A DNA stretch of 64,000 nucleotides, taken from the NCBI GenBank assembly GCA_963664605.1, contig OY761536.1, positions 310,001 through 374,000 on the forward strand, in the 5' to 3' direction. Shown one piece after another: positions 62,599 through 64,000 of this stretch. The notes under the pieces are model-generated. The model did no database searches and was not told the origin of the DNA. It saw only the letters and a list, made by a program, of their open reading frames with translations. This stretch comes from JAHOYW01 sp963664605 (GTDB lineage Bacteria > Verrucomicrobiota > Lentisphaeria > Victivallales > Victivallaceae). Numbering within the stretch: the first letter of the stretch is position 1; every line of letters starts with the position of its first letter. The position numbers and the translations under genes are program-made.

Positions 62599-64000
62599 AT
62601 GAACATTATTAAACCCAATATATTATTACTCATGCCTGACCAGCTAAGAGCTGATTGTATTGGAATAGATGGACATCCTAATTTAATCACGCCAAATATT
62701 GACAATATAGGTCATGGATGTTGTTTTAAAAGAGCTTATTCAACGTGTCCTTCCTGTATTGCCGCCAGGAGATCTCTACTACTTGGACAGCACCCTTCCA
62801 CTACTGGTTCGGTGGGCTTTGCAACACCTGGTTACCATACACCGACATTGCCGTATTTTTTAAGCAAAGCCGGATATTATTCTGTTCTTGTGGGCAGAAA
62901 TATGCATCAAAATCCAGAAACTGGAGAAAGCCCGGGTTATGACACTTGTATTCATGGGTCTACCTATGTGGAAGATGACAGTTATGCTGATATGCTTAAT
63001 AAAGAGGTCCCGTTGTTGGGAGGTATCCGTGGTCTAGGCATTGATTTTAATGGATGGCAGGCAAAGCCATGGCCATTAGAAGAATATCTTCATCCTACTA
63101 ACTGGGTAATTCGTAATTCCAGAGAGCTAATTGCCAGGCATAATCATGACCGGCCATTATTTATGACAACTTCATTCTATGCTCCTCATCCTCCTTTAAT
63201 CCCTCCCGATTTTTACTATCAACGATACTTGAACATGAATTTGCCAAACAGAGTTATCGGTGATTGGGCTGGTTCGGCGCCCCGGGAATATGGCATAAAG
63301 AGTCAACGTGTAGATCTAAAAAAAGAAAAACTTCATATGGCTCAAGCCGCCTATTATGGCCTTATTAATCACATAGACGACCAACTTACCTGGCTAATTG
63401 CTGAGTTTGTTGAAAAGAGCAGAAAACAAAAACGACCGTGGATTATTGTTTTTACCTCAGACCATGGAGAAATGCTCGGAGATCATTATTATTTCAGAAA
63501 ATGCGAGCCGTTTGAAGGTTCTTGTAGAATTCCTTTGCTTATAAATTCTGAGGGGCTGGGACAAAAATCAGGTATTAAAATTAATTCCACAGTTTGCTTG
63601 GAAGATATTTTGCCAACTCTTCTTGATCTGTCAAATATTCCTATACCGGATCAAATTGATGGAATAAGCTTAGCTCCTATTTTGCGTGGAAAATCAAAAT
63701 CAGTTCGCCACTGGCTTCATTGTGAACATTCACCCTGTTATAGCGACAAACAGGCTTTTCAAATGTTAACTGATGGTACATGGAAATATATATGGCGACC
63801 TATGACAGGAGAAGAATTACTTTTTAATTTAGATAACGACCCTGCAGAACTTAAAAATCTGGTAAAAAAACTTTCAACAACAAAAAAACTTGAAGAATGC
63901 AGAAATGAAATTATAAATAGATTGCGTTCTCGTCCAGAAGGTTTTGTTGTTCGTGGGAAGCTAAAAGTGTTGTCCCAAACCTATCCTCCCGTCACGAAAG
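62599..64000 (+). CDS. Type I sulfatase, 3' end cut by the window
   Basis: The frame runs open from the ATG at 62599 to the end of the window (467 codons), with GAGGAGGCAAAAT as ribosome site, 11 bases after the previous sulfatase. NILLLMPDQLRADCIG supplies the first metal ligands, Cys53-I-A-A-R is the formylglycine site (the upstream Cys50 does not fit the pattern), and FTSDHGEMLGDH near 292-303 gives further ligands. It has no signal peptide. It is only moderately similar to the preceding sulfatase, so the two probably remove sulfate from different positions. The stop lies beyond 64000. Confidence 0.85.
   Translation, partial: MNIIKPNILLLMPDQLRADCIGIDGHPNLITPNIDNIGHGCCFKRAYSTCPSCIAARRSLLLGQHPSTTGSVGFATPGYHTPTLPYFLSKAGYYSVLVGRNMHQNPETGESPGYDTCIHGSTYVEDDSYADMLNKEVPLLGGIRGLGIDFNGWQAKPWPLEEYLHPTNWVIRNSRELIARHNHDRPLFMTTSFYAPHPPLIPPDFYYQRYLNMNLPNRVIGDWAGSAPREYGIKSQRVDLKKEKLHMAQAAYYGLINHIDDQLTWLIAEFVEKSRKQKRPWIIVFTSDHGEMLGDHYYFRKCEPFEGSCRIPLLINSEGLGQKSGIKINSTVCLEDILPTLLDLSNIPIPDQIDGISLAPILRGKSKSVRHWLHCEHSPCYSDKQAFQMLTDGTWKYIWRPMTGEELLFNLDNDPAELKNLVKKLSTTKKLEECRNEIINRLRSRPEGFVVRGKLKVLSQTYPPVTK

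Overview
The window is AT-rich bacterial DNA that most resembles the Lentisphaerota (PVC superphylum; Victivallis/Lentisphaera-like). The main clues are three pseudopilins with the FTLIELLVV...AIIAILASMLLPAL start and a C-terminal DGHV box, four DUF4838 proteins, GH36 and GH42-like enzymes, sulfatases, LamG proteins and tandem QueG-like Fe-S proteins. This assignment comes from gene content and has not been checked by phylogeny. I saw no tRNA, rRNA, CRISPR array, insertion sequence or phage gene.

Layout. (1) Positions 1-3225, + strand: the end of an IclR-type regulator, two tandem double-cluster Fe-S (QueG-like) paralogs and a U32-like protein. (2) Positions 3252-25617, - strand: a 13-gene polycistron read leftwards. 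It starts with a pseudopilin and continues with a lone concanavalin-like domain, three large secreted TIM-barrel proteins, a GH36 alpha-galactosidase, a PLC-fold/NPCBM protein, two GH42-like proteins, an acyltransferase, an (alpha/alpha)6 glycosidase, an ADP-ribosylglycohydrolase and a HAD phosphatase. A LacI-family gene (25763-26725) lies just upstream of its promoter. (3) Positions 26927-32842, - strand: a secreted PcRGLX/YetA-like lyase with four LamG domains, and a cytoplasmic esterase. (4) Positions 33332-45282, + strand: LacI regulator, pseudopilin, CapA-like protein, secreted TIM-barrel protein, LamG-BPL_N fusion, beta-propeller, GH-like protein and Gfo/Idh/MocA oxidoreductase. (5) Positions 45318-64000: a divergent AraC regulator, then + strand pseudopilin, three DUF4838 proteins, a UROD-like protein, GH36, a fourth DUF4838 protein and two sulfatases, the last cut by the window end.

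The repeated pattern is one dedicated transcription factor, a near-consensus sigma-70 promoter (TTGACA, 17 bp, TATA-box), one single pseudopilin, and then a set of secreted and cytoplasmic carbohydrate-active enzymes. It occurs three times, with different regulators and different enzymes, and no type II secretion or pilus assembly gene is present. These look like polysaccharide-utilisation modules in which the pseudopilin takes the leading place held by SusC/SusD in Bacteroidota loci. What the pilin does (secretion adaptor, surface scaffold or substrate sensor) is inference. For two of the three modules a specific operator can be proposed. The LacI protein with a complete hinge is paired with a CACGTG-centred operator, and the LacI protein without a hinge helix is paired with an operator lacking a central CG.

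Likely substrates are galactose-containing, partly sulfated and perhaps acetylated or uronic-acid-containing plant, algal or mucin-type glycans. This follows from the enzyme families and is not demonstrated.
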